From Pseudomonas viridiflava (GTDB taxonomy: Bacteria > Pseudomonadota > Gammaproteobacteria > Pseudomonadales > Pseudomonadaceae): DNA of 64,000 bases. The notes below the pieces were generated by a model. It was not told where the DNA came from. It saw only the letters and a program-made list of their open reading frames with translations, and searched no databases. This document shows, one piece after another, positions 46,597-55,923 of this stretch. The stretch's first letter is position 1; the number at the start of each line of letters is the position of its first letter. The position numbers and the translations under genes were made by a program. The stretch spans positions 434,001 to 498,000 of the forward strand of contig NZ_UWFN01000265.1 in the NCBI RefSeq assembly GCF_900602065.1, in the 5' to 3' direction.

Positions 46597-47562
46597 GTGA
46601 AGGATCCTGACCTCCATCGCGCGCGCACTGTCGCTGAAGAGATGCTGAGCGACCGCGTGATGGATCAAGCCTTGAGCTGGCTGATCGAACTGGACGGCAG
46701 CGACGAACAGCAGCAGGCCCGTTTCCAGAACTGGCTGATGGCGGACCCTGCCCATCGGGAAGCGTTTAACAAAGTCCAGGCTATCTGGCACTCACAACCG
46801 GTCACCCAGGCAGCCGTGGAGCTGGCTGCGATCAGACCCTCGCGCTGGCGCCGCCTGCGTCCCCACTGGATCAAGCTGGGCACCGCCGCCGTGTTGTTGA
46901 TCGGCCTGTTCAGCTTCAGCAATCTGGGGCTGCGCCTGCAAGCGGATCACCTGACCGTGGTGGGTGAGCGCCAACGCCTGCAACTGGATGACGGCTCGAA
47001 GGTGTTGCTCAACACAAACTCCGCCTTCTCCAGCAAAGCCACTGACACCAATCAGGTTGCCAAGCTGCTGCAGGGTGAGGCGTTCTTCGAAGTGCCGGCC
47101 AGTCAGGGACAACCACTGGAGGTGCTTGCCGGGGCGGTCAGCATGCGCGCAAGCGGTAGCGCTTTCGCCGTGCGCTACCTGAATGGCATCGCGCAAATCC
47201 AGGTACAGCGCGGTGCGCTGGACGTCCGTGCTCCGCAGAGTAACGAGGCAGTCAAGCTTGCTGGCGGCGACAGTATCCGTGTGGGCCCTGAGGGTTTCAG
47301 TCATCGGCAAAAGCTTGATCAAACCACAGACCTGGCTTGGGTTCAGGGCCGACTGGTGTTTGATAATTGTCCGTTGGGTGAGGTGCTTGCCGAGCTGCGG
47401 CGCTATTACCCTGGCTGGATCATCAACACCAACAGCAAGCTGGAAAGCGTTGCCGTGACCGGAAACTACCGCCTGGACAACCCAATGGAAGTGGTTCGTT
47501 CACTGGCACATATCACCGCCGCACAGATGCATGAGCTGCCCGCACTGGTCATCCTCAACTAA
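46597..47562 (+). CDS. FecR-family anti-sigma / signal transducer
   Basis: Membrane regulator that holds and activates the ECF sigma factor upon contact with the receptor. 321 residues from a GTG. The cytoplasmic N-terminal domain (DUF4880-like: ALSWLIELDGSDEQQQARFQNWLMADPAHREAF) is followed by one TM helix (about 91-108) and a periplasmic FecR domain (GERQRLQLDDGSKVLLNTNS, GEAFFEV, VQRGALDV, WVQGRLVFDNCPLGEVLAELRRY). It lies between sigma gene and receptor, the standard FecIRA order. Confidence 0.92.
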   Translation: MKDPDLHRARTVAEEMLSDRVMDQALSWLIELDGSDEQQQARFQNWLMADPAHREAFNKVQAIWHSQPVTQAAVELAAIRPSRWRRLRPHWIKLGTAAVLLIGLFSFSNLGLRLQADHLTVVGERQRLQLDDGSKVLLNTNSAFSSKATDTNQVAKLLQGEAFFEVPASQGQPLEVLAGAVSMRASGSAFAVRYLNGIAQIQVQRGALDVRAPQSNEAVKLAGGDSIRVGPEGFSHRQKLDQTTDLAWVQGRLVFDNCPLGEVLAELRRYYPGWIINTNSKLESVAVTGNYRLDNPMEVVRSLAHITAAQMHELPALVILN

Positions 47563-47682
47563 ACGAATTTATTTTTACTCGATAGCTATCCGTCGCGCGT
47601 CTCGTCTTAGCCAATGCAACTGATTCGTATTAGCGTCAGTCGCAAAAAACTAAAAAGATTGCAACACGGAGCCCCATCGACA

Positions 47683-50292
47683 ATGCGCAATCCCGCCACG
47701 CCTAACGCGTCCCGCACCGCCGGGCTGCAAAAGTCTGCCCTATCGCTGCTGACCCTTGCGGTGCTATCCGCCGCAGGATGGTCCGGTGCACTGCACGCAG
47801 CCACCCCCGGCGAATCCGAGGCCGCGACGGCGCCGACTCGAACTGCCGGGGTTTACGCCTTCAACATTGCGCAGCAGCCATTGGCTTCGGCACTCAATGA
47901 GTTCAGCCGCGTCACGGGTTGGCAAGTGGGCGTTTCTGCAGAGCTGGCAAACAACGTCACCTCTCCGGGGGCTCACGGTTCACTCACACCTGCCAATGCA
48001 CTGGAGAAACTGCTGGCGGGTTCTAGCCTGAGCTACCGAGCCATGAGCAACAACAATGTGGTGCTGGAAAAGCGTAGCGCCGGGGTTGTCGCACTGGACC
48101 AGATCACAGTGAGTGCAACCCGTCAGGCACAGGATATTGCGTCCGTTCCCAACACCGTTTCAGTACACGAACGTGCCGAACTCGACCGCCAGAACGTGAA
48201 CACCATTCGCGATCTGGTGCGTTACGAGCCAGGCGTTTCGGTAGGCGGTGCGGGTCAGCGCTCGGGCACCACCGGCTATAACATTCGCGGTATCGACGGT
48301 AACAGGATCCTGACTCAGGTGGATGGCGTCGAAGTGCCGGACAACTATTTCTCCGGCCCCTATGCGAACACCCATCGTAACTACGTCGATCCGGAAATCG
48401 TCAAGCGTGTTGAGATTCTTCGTGGCCCTGCCTCCGCGCTCTACGGCAGCAGCGCCATTGGCGGCGCTGTGAGCTACTACACCCTCGATGCCAATGACAT
48501 CATCAAGGACGGCAAGGATGTCGGTGCTCGTCTCAAAACCGGCTACAGCTCGGCTGATGAAAGCTGGCTGACGTCTGGCACTATTGCCGCGCGCCAGGGC
48601 GACTTCGACGGCCTGCTGCACCTCAGCCAGCGCAACGGCCACGAAATCGAGTCTTACGGCAGCACTGGTGGCACCGGGCTGGAACGCACCGAAGCCAACC
48701 CGGAAGATGCGCGCACCACCAATATCCTGGCCAAGCTGGGCTGGAACTATGACGAAGGTGCACGCCTGGGCCTGACCTACGAAAAGTACAAGGATGACCG
48801 TGATACTGACCAACAGAGCGCTGTAGGCGGGCTGTTCACTGGTGGTGCAGGCACCGGATTGAACTTTTACCGTGGACGCACCGGGAACGACACCATCACC
48901 CGCGAGCGGTTTGGTCTGGAAAACAGTTTCGAGCTCAATACCCTGTTGGCGGATAACGTCAAATGGAGCCTGAACTATCAGATTGCCAAGACCGACCAGA
49001 CGACGCTCGAGCGCTACTTCCCGATCTCCCGGGATGTGTGGCGCTCTCGAGAAACCACTTACAAAGAACGTCAGTGGATTCTCGATGCTCAACTGGACAA
49101 AGCGTTCAGTATTGGCGATACGGATCACCTGCTGACCTACGGCACCACCCTCAAGCAGCAGAAAGTCACCGGCCAGCGCAGCGGGGGTGAAGTCTGTGCA
49201 TCGACGGCGGGTTTTGGTACGTGCAGGGCGGTCGGCCAGGTACTGCCTCAAAACACACTGGCCCCGTCCAGTGACTTCCCGGACCCCACTATCAATACCT
49301 ACAGCGTGTTTGCACAGGACGAAATCCGCTGGAACGACTGGACCTTCATGCCAGGCGCACGCTACGACTACACCCGCCTGGACCCGCACATCACTCAGGC
49401 ATTTCTCAACACGGTGGGTGAGGATCGGAACAGCGTCAGTGACGAAAGCCAAAAATGGCATCGAGTGTCGCCCAAGATGGGGGTGACCTATGCATTCAAT
49501 GATCAATACACGTGGTACGGCCAATATGCGGAAGGCTTCCGCACACCGAGCGCCAAAGCGCTTTACGGGCGCTTCGAAAACCTGCAAAGCGGTTACACCG
49601 TAGAACCCAACCCTGATCTGGAGCCGGAAAAGAGCAAGAGCTATGAAACCGGATTGCGCGGTCGCTTTGAAGCTGGCTCCTTCGACGTTGCGGTGTTTTA
49701 CAACAAATACCGCGACTTCATCGATGAAGACCAGATTCAGCCAGGCACTGCAACCGGAGCGACTTTCCGGGCGAACAACATCGCTCACGCGACTATCAAG
49801 GGCATTGAGCTCAAGGGTCGCCTGAACCTCGATACGTTTGGAGCACCTGAAGGTCTCTATACCCAAAGCGCCATTAGCTACCTGTACGGCCGTAACAACG
49901 ACAGTGGTGAACCGCTCAATAGCATCAATCCACTGACAGGTGTGTTCGGTCTGGGCTATGAACAGGATAACTACGGTGGGCTGCTCAGCTGGACGCTGGT
50001 CAAACGCAAGAACCGTGTGAGTGACGTTGATTTCAATGAACCAGACGGTTCATCGAGCCAGTTCAAGACTCCGGGTTTTGGTGTTCTTGATCTCAGCGGT
50101 TATTACAAAGTCACCAACGATGTGACCGTGAATGCCGGACTGTACAACCTCGCCGACAAAAAATACTGGCTATGGGACGACGTGCGCGGCTACGACAGCG
50201 CTGGAGAAGCAGCCGTCACCTCCCCGGCCAACCTTGATCGTCTGACTCAGCCCGGCCGCAACTTCAGCGTCAACGTGGTCTGGGATATCTGA
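47683..50292 (+). CDS. TonB-dependent heme-type receptor with signalling (STN) domain
   Basis: Outer-membrane receptor, 869 residues from MRNPATPNAS; a Met 23 codons upstream is possible. The signal peptide ends ALHA. An STN domain follows (FNIAQQPLASALNEFSRVTG to SLSYRAMSNNNVVL), then the TonB-box region DQITVSATRQAQD, the plug (NTIRDLVRYEPGVSV, GYNIRGIDGNRI, LRGPASALYGSSAIGG) and a 22-strand barrel. The plug resembles hemoglobin/heme receptors. The STN domain signals to FecR. By analogy with HxuIRA and because of the heme oxygenase next to it, heme or a heme protein is the likely ligand. Confidence 0.9.
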   Translation: MRNPATPNASRTAGLQKSALSLLTLAVLSAAGWSGALHAATPGESEAATAPTRTAGVYAFNIAQQPLASALNEFSRVTGWQVGVSAELANNVTSPGAHGSLTPANALEKLLAGSSLSYRAMSNNNVVLEKRSAGVVALDQITVSATRQAQDIASVPNTVSVHERAELDRQNVNTIRDLVRYEPGVSVGGAGQRSGTTGYNIRGIDGNRILTQVDGVEVPDNYFSGPYANTHRNYVDPEIVKRVEILRGPASALYGSSAIGGAVSYYTLDANDIIKDGKDVGARLKTGYSSADESWLTSGTIAARQGDFDGLLHLSQRNGHEIESYGSTGGTGLERTEANPEDARTTNILAKLGWNYDEGARLGLTYEKYKDDRDTDQQSAVGGLFTGGAGTGLNFYRGRTGNDTITRERFGLENSFELNTLLADNVKWSLNYQIAKTDQTTLERYFPISRDVWRSRETTYKERQWILDAQLDKAFSIGDTDHLLTYGTTLKQQKVTGQRSGGEVCASTAGFGTCRAVGQVLPQNTLAPSSDFPDPTINTYSVFAQDEIRWNDWTFMPGARYDYTRLDPHITQAFLNTVGEDRNSVSDESQKWHRVSPKMGVTYAFNDQYTWYGQYAEGFRTPSAKALYGRFENLQSGYTVEPNPDLEPEKSKSYETGLRGRFEAGSFDVAVFYNKYRDFIDEDQIQPGTATGATFRANNIAHATIKGIELKGRLNLDTFGAPEGLYTQSAISYLYGRNNDSGEPLNSINPLTGVFGLGYEQDNYGGLLSWTLVKRKNRVSDVDFNEPDGSSSQFKTPGFGVLDLSGYYKVTNDVTVNAGLYNLADKKYWLWDDVRGYDSAGEAAVTSPANLDRLTQPGRNFSVNVVWDI

Positions 50293-50320
50293 TTAAGCAA
50301 TGCCCCCACGGACTTCACGT

Positions 50321-50412
50321 CGTGGGACCGGCTTGAGCCGGGAAGAGGCCCTTACAGTCACAGAAAATGATTCGTCGGGTATACCGCTTTCCCGGCTAAA
50401 GCCGGTCTCACG
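50321..50412. repeat. REPIN, accggctt family, inside the heme operon
   Basis: Arms cgtgggaccggcttgagccg and a near-complementary right arm. It lies between the receptor stop and the heme oxygenase gene, within a probable operon. Confidence 0.88.
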
Positions 50413-50479
50413 ATTTTTACGCTTCAAACGTCTGTCATTCGTCTATTCAACATCCCCTCCATTTTCCAAGGAAGACCCT

Positions 50480-51094
50480 ATGAGCACCGAGCAGAACCGC
50501 CCTGCCCTGCGTTCCCAGCGCCTTAATCAGATCACCCATGCGCCCCATGAGCGGCTCGACAAGGCTGTAAAAGCCAATGCGCCTTTCGAAACGCTGGAAA
50601 GCTACAAACGCTTTGTGGTCGCCCAGTACCTGTTTCAGGCTGAGCTGCAGGGTCTGTACAACGACCCCGAGCTGAAGCAAGTTATCCCTGACCTGCCTGC
50701 TCGTTGCCGTGCGGAGCAGGCCAAGGCTGACCTTGCAGATCTGAATACCGCAATCCCTGAAACAATCGACGGTGCCGTCAGCCAACCGGGCAAGGCTGAG
50801 GCGTTGGGCTGGCTGTTCGTGTCCGAAGGCTCGAAGCTGGGAGCGGCTTTTCTGATCAAGCGTGCCGTTGCGCTGAACCTGAGCGAAAACTTTGGTGCCC
50901 GGCATCTGAGCGAGCCTGCCGGTGGCCGCGCCGAAGGCTGGAAAAGCTTTATCAGAACGCTGGACGGACTGAATTTCACAGAGCAGGAGGAAGCCGAAGC
51001 AGATAAAGGCGCACTCGCAGCCTTCGAACGCTTCAATGTGCTGTTGCAGCACGCCTATGCTCACGCACCAAAGGCAGAGCTGGTTCAAGCATGA
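50480..51094 (+). CDS. Heme oxygenase (PigA/HemO/BphO family)
   Basis: Opens heme to biliverdin, releasing iron. 204 residues from MSTEQNRPALRSQ, behind CCAAGGA. The all-helical HO fold is supported by THAPHERLDKAVKANAPF, with H23 as probable proximal heme ligand, by YKRFVVAQYLFQAELQGLY and by GWLFVSEGSKLGAAFLIKRA, the distal helix with its Gly-rich motif. Follows the receptor and overlaps the DUF454 gene. It provides the cytoplasmic end of the heme uptake route. Confidence 0.93.
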   Translation: MSTEQNRPALRSQRLNQITHAPHERLDKAVKANAPFETLESYKRFVVAQYLFQAELQGLYNDPELKQVIPDLPARCRAEQAKADLADLNTAIPETIDGAVSQPGKAEALGWLFVSEGSKLGAAFLIKRAVALNLSENFGARHLSEPAGGRAEGWKSFIRTLDGLNFTEQEEAEADKGALAAFERFNVLLQHAYAHAPKAELVQA

Positions 51095-51546
51095 AAAAAC
51101 GCCCGGTGCTGTTAAGCTGGCCGGGCTTTCTGAACCTGCCTGTAGTGACTATGACCTCCAAACCACCCGGTTCGCGACTCTCTCGCCTTCTGTTCGGCCT
51201 CCTCGCCTATACCAGCCTTGGTATAGGCATCGCGGCTATTTTCATTCCGGGCCTGCCCACCACCGAGTTCATATTGCTGGCGGCGTGGGCGGCGACCAAA
51301 AGCTCGCCGCGCCTGAGTGCCTGGCTGGAAAATCATAAGTTGTTCGGGCCAATCCTGAGCAATTGGCGCAACGGTCGCCGGGTGACGCGCAATGCCAAAG
51401 TCAGCGCCACCATCAGCATGCTGGTCTGTGCGGGCCTGATGCTGTACCTGATGCACGGCTGGCCGGTCTATGCCGCCATTGGCGGTATGTTGCTGGGCAA
51501 CCTGTGGATCTGGTCGCGACCAGAGCCCGTCAGCGACGCCTCCTGA
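51091..51546 (+). CDS. DUF454 (YbaN-like) inner membrane protein
   Basis: Small membrane protein of 151 residues with helices at FGLLAYTSLGIGIAAIFIPGLPTTEFILLAAWAAT and VSATISMLVCAGLMLYL / AAIGGMLLGNLWIW. The GLPTTEF motif followed by FGPILSNWRNGRRV is the DUF454 signature. The ATG overlaps the heme oxygenase stop (ATGA); an internal Met at residue 21 may be the family start. Function unknown. Neighbouring heme oxygenase suggests a role in heme handling, which is inference. Confidence 0.85.
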   Translation: MKKRPVLLSWPGFLNLPVVTMTSKPPGSRLSRLLFGLLAYTSLGIGIAAIFIPGLPTTEFILLAAWAATKSSPRLSAWLENHKLFGPILSNWRNGRRVTRNAKVSATISMLVCAGLMLYLMHGWPVYAAIGGMLLGNLWIWSRPEPVSDAS

Positions 51547-51663
51547 TCCACGTCATGCCCCTGTCACTCACGATGGTCTAAGGTTGAGGCTCGACTCCCA
51601 CCGAACGTCAATAGACTCAAAGGGTCTACCGGTACACTCACTGAGCAACCAAGGGGCACTGAC

Positions 51664-52020
51664 ATGTTCGAACCAGGCCATTTGCATATCACCCGTGCAC
51701 CGCTGCAAGCATCGGATTTCGGCTACGACATTCATATCCGCTATGAAGTCAGCGAGAACCCCGAGGAAGGCAAATGCATGCACTTCTCCATGCAAGGCGA
51801 GGTTGCTGGCAATACGTTTGAAGATGAGTTCGAACTGCCGCGAGATCTAGCCTGCAATTTTGCCCATAACGCCAACCAGGTTGCCGTCAAACATGGCATG
51901 CCGCACATTGCCGTGCTGCCGCTGGCGATGCATGAAGAATACGACCGTATGTTCAAGGATGTACGCGACAAACTGGGCCTTGAGCCAGGCGAGCCTGTAA
52001 AGCCGGAGCATTTGGTTTGA
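51664..52020 (+). CDS. DUF5064-like small soluble protein
   Basis: A 118-residue acidic, cytoplasmic protein starting MFEPGHLHITRAPLQ, with no signal or membrane segment. It resembles the Pseudomonas-specific DUF5064 group by its MFEPGHLHI start and length. No catalytic motif is seen. Preceded by AAGGGG. Probably a single-gene unit flanked by a REPIN. Confidence 0.65.
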   Translation: MFEPGHLHITRAPLQASDFGYDIHIRYEVSENPEEGKCMHFSMQGEVAGNTFEDEFELPRDLACNFAHNANQVAVKHGMPHIAVLPLAMHEEYDRMFKDVRDKLGLEPGEPVKPEHLV

Positions 52021-52039
52021 AATAGTGCGCTGAGGCACT

Positions 52040-52127
52040 GTTGGAGCGAGGCTTGCCCGCGAAGAACGATAATGCGGTGCATCTGCCCTACCGCGTCGGC
52101 TGATTCGCGGGCAAGCCTCGCTCCAAC
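52040..52127. repeat. REPIN, family B variant
   Basis: Arms gttggagcgaggcttgcccg and complement between the DUF5064-like gene and the TyrR-type regulator. Confidence 0.9.
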
Positions 52128-52272
52128 GGAACGCTGTGAAAAGGCGGTCTACGGTAGGCAACTATGGCTGTTCAAATGACAGTTACCCCGCCAGACTCAT
52201 TCCGATTGAGCGTTCCCCCCCGCTTTTGCTGGCATAATCGCCCACTTCTTCACCCAGAACCTTTAACGCCTC

Positions 52273-53781
52273 ATGCGTATCCACGTCAGCTTCATCGACC
52301 GCGTCGGTATCACTCAGGAAGTCCTCGCCATTCTGGGTGGGCGTAATCTGAATCTGGATGCGGTGGAAATGGTCCCGCCCAACGTTTACATCGACGCCCC
52401 CACCCTCAGCCATCAGGTGCTGGAAGAACTCAAGGACGCGCTGTTTCGGGTTCGCGGAGTCGAAGCCATTACCGTGGTCGATATCCTTCCCGGTCAGCGC
52501 CGCCATCTGCAACTCGATGCATTGCTGGCGGCCATGACGGATCCGGTTCTGGCTCTGGACAGCGCCGGGCATGTATTGCTCGCCAACCCGGCATTAATCG
52601 CGCTGATCGGTCGCGAACCCGCCGGTGAGCCGGTGGCTGAGCTGTTTAGCGACCCTGGTTTGCACAGCGCACTGTTGGAAAACGGTTTCCGCCTGCCGCT
52701 GCGTGAAGTCACCCTCAACGGCGAAGCCCTGCTGCTGGATGCGACACCGATTACTGACGCCGGCGCGTTGCTCACGCTTTATCAGCCAAGCCGGATAGGT
52801 GAACGCCTGTCGGCATTGCATCACGACCACGCAGAAGGCTTCGACGCACTCCTGGGTGAGTCACCCGCAATTCGAACTTTGAAAGCCCGTGCACAACGGG
52901 TTGCTGCACTGGATGCGCCGCTATTGATCCAGGGTGAAACCGGTACCGGCAAAGAGCTGGTGGCCCGCGCCTGCCACGCCACCAGCACGCGGCACAGCGC
53001 GCCCTTTCTGGCTCTCAACTGTGCTGCTCTGCCGGAAAACCTCGCCGAGAGTGAGCTGTTCGGTTACGCCCCTGGCGCGTTCACCGGCGCGCAACGGGGT
53101 GGGAAACCGGGCCTGATGGAACTGGCCAACCATGGCACAGTGTTTCTCGATGAAATTGGCGAGATGTCACCCTACCTGCAAGCCAAGCTGCTGCGGTTTC
53201 TCAATGACGGAAGTTTCAGGCGTGTCGGCGGCGACAAGGAAGTGAAGGTCAATGTGCGCATCCTCAGCGCCACCCATCGCAACCTGGAAAAAATGGTCAG
53301 CGAAGGCAGCTTCCGGGAAGACCTGTTCTACCGTTTGAACGTACTCAATCTGGAAGTACCACCACTGCGCGATCGCGGCCAGGACATTCTGCTGCTGGCG
53401 CGCTATTTCATGGAACAGGCCTGCGCGCAGATTCAGCGCCCGGTTTGCCGCCTTGCCAACAGCACTTATCCGGCACTGCTCGGCAACCGCTGGCCGGGCA
53501 ATGTGCGTCAGTTACAGAACGTGATTTTCCGCGCCGCGGCCATCAGTGACAGCAATCTGGTGGACATCGGTGATCTGGATATCGCCGGAACTGCAGTTGC
53601 CGGAGACAATGAAGGCGAAGTGAGCAGCCTGGAGCAGGCCGTCGATAGCTTCGAAAAAGCCTTGCTGGAGAAGCTCTATGCCGACTATCCATCAACCCGG
53701 CAACTGGCGGCGCGCCTACAGACCTCGCACACCGCCATTGCCCATCGCTTGCGTAAATACGGGATTACCGGGAAAGCCTGA
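52273..53781 (+). CDS. TyrR/PhhR-type sigma54 activator family regulator
   Basis: Aromatic amino acid responsive regulator. 502 residues: N-terminal ACT domain (1-70, MRIHVSFIDRVGITQEVLAIL), PAS domain (about 78-170), AAA+ domain (about 195-425) with Walker A GETGTGKE, the sigma54-contact GAFTGA motif and FLDEIGEMSP, and a short C-terminal HTH (TRQLAARLQTSHTAIAHRLRKYGI). The length and order are those of TyrR/PhhR. Whereas E. coli TyrR lacks GAFTGA, this protein keeps it, so sigma54 activation is possible. No phhAB genes are adjacent, so the target is not shown. Confidence 0.88.
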   Translation: MRIHVSFIDRVGITQEVLAILGGRNLNLDAVEMVPPNVYIDAPTLSHQVLEELKDALFRVRGVEAITVVDILPGQRRHLQLDALLAAMTDPVLALDSAGHVLLANPALIALIGREPAGEPVAELFSDPGLHSALLENGFRLPLREVTLNGEALLLDATPITDAGALLTLYQPSRIGERLSALHHDHAEGFDALLGESPAIRTLKARAQRVAALDAPLLIQGETGTGKELVARACHATSTRHSAPFLALNCAALPENLAESELFGYAPGAFTGAQRGGKPGLMELANHGTVFLDEIGEMSPYLQAKLLRFLNDGSFRRVGGDKEVKVNVRILSATHRNLEKMVSEGSFREDLFYRLNVLNLEVPPLRDRGQDILLLARYFMEQACAQIQRPVCRLANSTYPALLGNRWPGNVRQLQNVIFRAAAISDSNLVDIGDLDIAGTAVAGDNEGEVSSLEQAVDSFEKALLEKLYADYPSTRQLAARLQTSHTAIAHRLRKYGITGKA

Positions 53782-53787
53782 TCACTA

Positions 53788-54195
53788 TCAGGCTTGGGCG
53801 AACATGCCTCGGTAAATCGGCAGAATCGTGTCCCTGGTCAGCGGTGCCAGATTCAGCTCCGGATGGCTCTGGGCACTGATCCACACGACCTCTTCGATCT
53901 CTGCAGCGGGCACTACATCGACCTTGATACGCACTTCAAACAACTCGCAGCGCACCTCGTAGCCTGGCTCGTTGGCGGCAGGCGCCGCGAATGAGCCCAG
54001 ATACCCGGCGCTGGCAGGATCGATATGCAACCCGAGTTCTTCCTCAAGTTCACGCGCCAAAGCGTGCGCAGCAGACTCGCCCGCGTCAATCTTGCCACCT
54101 GGCTGCATGAATGCCTGGGTACCCCGTTTGCGCACCAGCAACGTGCGCCCGTCTTCCCCGATCAATAACGCCGCAGCGATGTGAATCAGCTTCAT
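53788..54195 (-). CDS. Nudix hydrolase
   Basis: Hydrolase of nucleoside-diphosphate-linked compounds, 135 residues. The Nudix box [24 protein letters not shown] fits GX5EX7REUXEEXGU. The rest of the fold ([33 protein letters not shown]) follows. Substrate unknown; MutT-like or ADP-ribose type are options. It overlaps the ddl stop by 4 bases and is co-transcribed with it. Confidence 0.92.
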   Translation of the reverse strand: MKLIHIAAALLIGEDGRTLLVRKRGTQAFMQPGGKIDAGESAAHALARELEEELGLHIDPASAGYLGSFAAPAANEPGYEVRCELFEVRIKVDVVPAAEIEEVVWISAQSHPELNLAPLTRDTILPIYRGMFAQA

Positions 54196-55283
54196 GCAAA
54201 TATCTCGGTCTTGAGGTGCCTGGCTTCCTCGGCGCGCTCCAGAGCCAGCTCGATCAGACGGTCAATCAAGCCTGAATAAGACAACTGGGTAGCCTGCCAC
54301 AACTTGGGGTACATGCTGATAGAGGTGAAACCGGGAATCGTGTTCACTTCATTGATGATGATGTCCCGAGCCTCGGTGACAAAGAAGTCCACACGCGCCA
54401 GCCCCGCGCAACCGAGTACCTGATACGCGCGTAATGCAACGGCGCGGACCTCATCGCTCACATCGGACGCCAGCTCGGCTGGGATTGCGATACGCGCCTG
54501 ATCACCGTTCAGGTACTTGGTGTCGTAGGCATAGAACTCGTCGTTGGCAATCACTTCACCACAGACACTGACTTGCGGCTGACGGTTGCCGAGCACTGCG
54601 CATTCCACTTCGCGGCCAACGATGCCCTTTTCGATCAGAACCTTGTGATCGTATTCGAAAGCCAGTGCCAAAGCCGCGCTATAACTGGCTTCGTCGGTCA
54701 CCTTGCTGACGCCCACCGAAGAGCCCTGACTCGCCGGCTTTACGAATATCGGCAAGCCAAGCTGAGCGACTACGGAGGCATACGCCACTGACTCCCCGTG
54801 ACTGACCACCACGAACGGCGCAACAGCAATACCGGCGTCACGCAGCAGGCGCTTGGTCACGTCTTTATCCATACACGCAGCAGATGCGAGTACATCAGGG
54901 CCGACAAAAGGAATGGCCAGCAGACGCAGGAGGCCCTGCAACGAACCGTCCTCACCGAATGCTCCGTGAATCAACGGGAAAACAACGTCTATGCGCGGCA
55001 GCTCGATGCCCGACTCCACGTCAACGAACTGCCCGTCAGTACTACCCGGCAGCAAAGACAACCGCTTACCTGAAGCACTGAGGCTGATCTTCGCCGGGTC
55101 ACTGGCATTCAGCAGGTAATCGCTCTCATCGAAGTGCAGCCAGCGGCCCGACTTGTCGATGCCGATCAGCGTCAGATCGTGGGCGCTACGATCGATCGCG
55201 TTGATCACGTTCCTCGCTGACTGCAGCGAGACTTCGTGCTCGCTGGATTGTCCGCCGAAGAGGATGGCGACTGATTTTTTCAA
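54192..55283 (-). CDS. ddl: D-alanine--D-alanine ligase
   Basis: Cytoplasmic ATP-grasp enzyme joining two D-Ala for peptidoglycan. 363 residues. Ddl features: [20 protein letters not shown] at the start, [36 protein letters not shown] and [24 protein letters not shown]. The length and insertions are closer to the DdlA type; a second ddlB in the dcw cluster elsewhere is expected. Lies away from other cell wall genes here, so it is probably the accessory copy. Confidence 0.94.
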   Translation of the reverse strand: MKKSVAILFGGQSSEHEVSLQSARNVINAIDRSAHDLTLIGIDKSGRWLHFDESDYLLNASDPAKISLSASGKRLSLLPGSTDGQFVDVESGIELPRIDVVFPLIHGAFGEDGSLQGLLRLLAIPFVGPDVLASAACMDKDVTKRLLRDAGIAVAPFVVVSHGESVAYASVVAQLGLPIFVKPASQGSSVGVSKVTDEASYSAALALAFEYDHKVLIEKGIVGREVECAVLGNRQPQVSVCGEVIANDEFYAYDTKYLNGDQARIAIPAELASDVSDEVRAVALRAYQVLGCAGLARVDFFVTEARDIIINEVNTIPGFTSISMYPKLWQATQLSYSGLIDRLIELALERAEEARHLKTEIFA

Positions 55284-55382
55284 AGCGACAACTCCTGATT
55301 TTCAGGCCGCAGAGTCAAAAGCAAATTTGCCCGTTAGTCCAGTGGCGATGCGTGCAGGTGGTCGTCGAAATCAAATAAAAGG

Positions 55383-55436
55383 CAAAAAAAATCTCGCGGC
55401 ATGGATGATCAGGTTCTGATCGTCCATGCCGCGAGA
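55383..55436 (-). terminator. Strong rho-independent terminator of rpmE2
   Basis: A 21-bp stem with one G-T pair and a 3-base loop (55392-55436), followed leftwards by eight T residues. It closes the rpmE2 transcript before ddl. Confidence 0.93.
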
Positions 55437-55447
55437 CCGACACTGCA

Positions 55448-55729
55448 TCATTCAGCGGCTGCAGTGTCTTTTTTTGCACCGGAGCCAAACGTGGCAAAGC
55501 GCTTGTTGAAGCCCGCGATCCGGCCTTCTGTCGTCGTTTTACGTTGTTGCCCGGTGTACATCGGGTGAGAAGCGCTGGACACATCGAGCGCCACGTAGGG
55601 ATAGGTTTCGCCGTCACTGTGTTTTTGCGTGCGGTCAGTGTCGACGGTCGAACCGATCAGGAAGTAAACATCAGCCGCAGTGTCGTGGAACAGCACTTGA
55701 CGGTATTGAGGATGGATATCAGGTTTCAT
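55448..55729 (-). CDS. rpmE2: Ribosomal protein L31 type B (zinc-independent)
   Basis: Replacement 50S subunit protein used when zinc is scarce. 93 residues from [20 protein letters not shown], with the L31 signature [21 protein letters not shown] stretch [18 protein letters not shown] and [10 protein letters not shown]. It lacks the CxxC zinc ribbon of type A. A Zur-like box lies 25 bases upstream. The C-terminal tail is Ala/Lys-rich. A Met 16 codons upstream would place the start over the Zur site. Confidence 0.95.
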   Translation of the reverse strand: MKPDIHPQYRQVLFHDTAADVYFLIGSTVDTDRTQKHSDGETYPYVALDVSSASHPMYTGQQRKTTTEGRIAGFNKRFATFGSGAKKDTAAAE

Positions 55730-55753
55730 GATGCCTCCAGAGCGTGATGATAA

Positions 55754-55775
55754 GATGGTTACAACATAACATATC
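55754..55775 (-). promoter_or_regulatory. Zur-like box before rpmE2
   Basis: Read leftwards, GATATGTTATGTTGTAACCATC closely resembles the gamma-proteobacterial Zur site (GAAATGTTATANTATAACATTTC), with GTTA...TAAC half-sites. It sits 25 bases upstream of the zinc-independent L31 gene, a known Zur target class. Confidence 0.75.
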
Positions 55776-55923
55776 ACTCATTTGAGACCCAAATCGATTG
55801 TCGTGACTTGCATCATTCGTGAACTTGATTAGGCCGACGCTTGCCGCTAAGGTTCGCCCCGCCGTTGCAGGATCAGCGGCCCGGGACTGGGCTCCTGGCG
55901 TATTGGCCGGATGGAAACAAGCC

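Noticed and set aside
47575..47680. Fur-like or sigma-dependent promoter before the TonB receptor
   Set aside because: Only partial similarity to known boxes; cannot be separated from chance by eye.
48160..49866. 568-codon open frame on the minus strand inside the TonB receptor gene
   Set aside because: It is a mirror of codon bias in GC-rich DNA; the plus strand encodes a full receptor with all motifs and the antisense product has no family features. Similar shadows at 20001-21407, 33057-34523 and 88-1263 were left out for the same reason.
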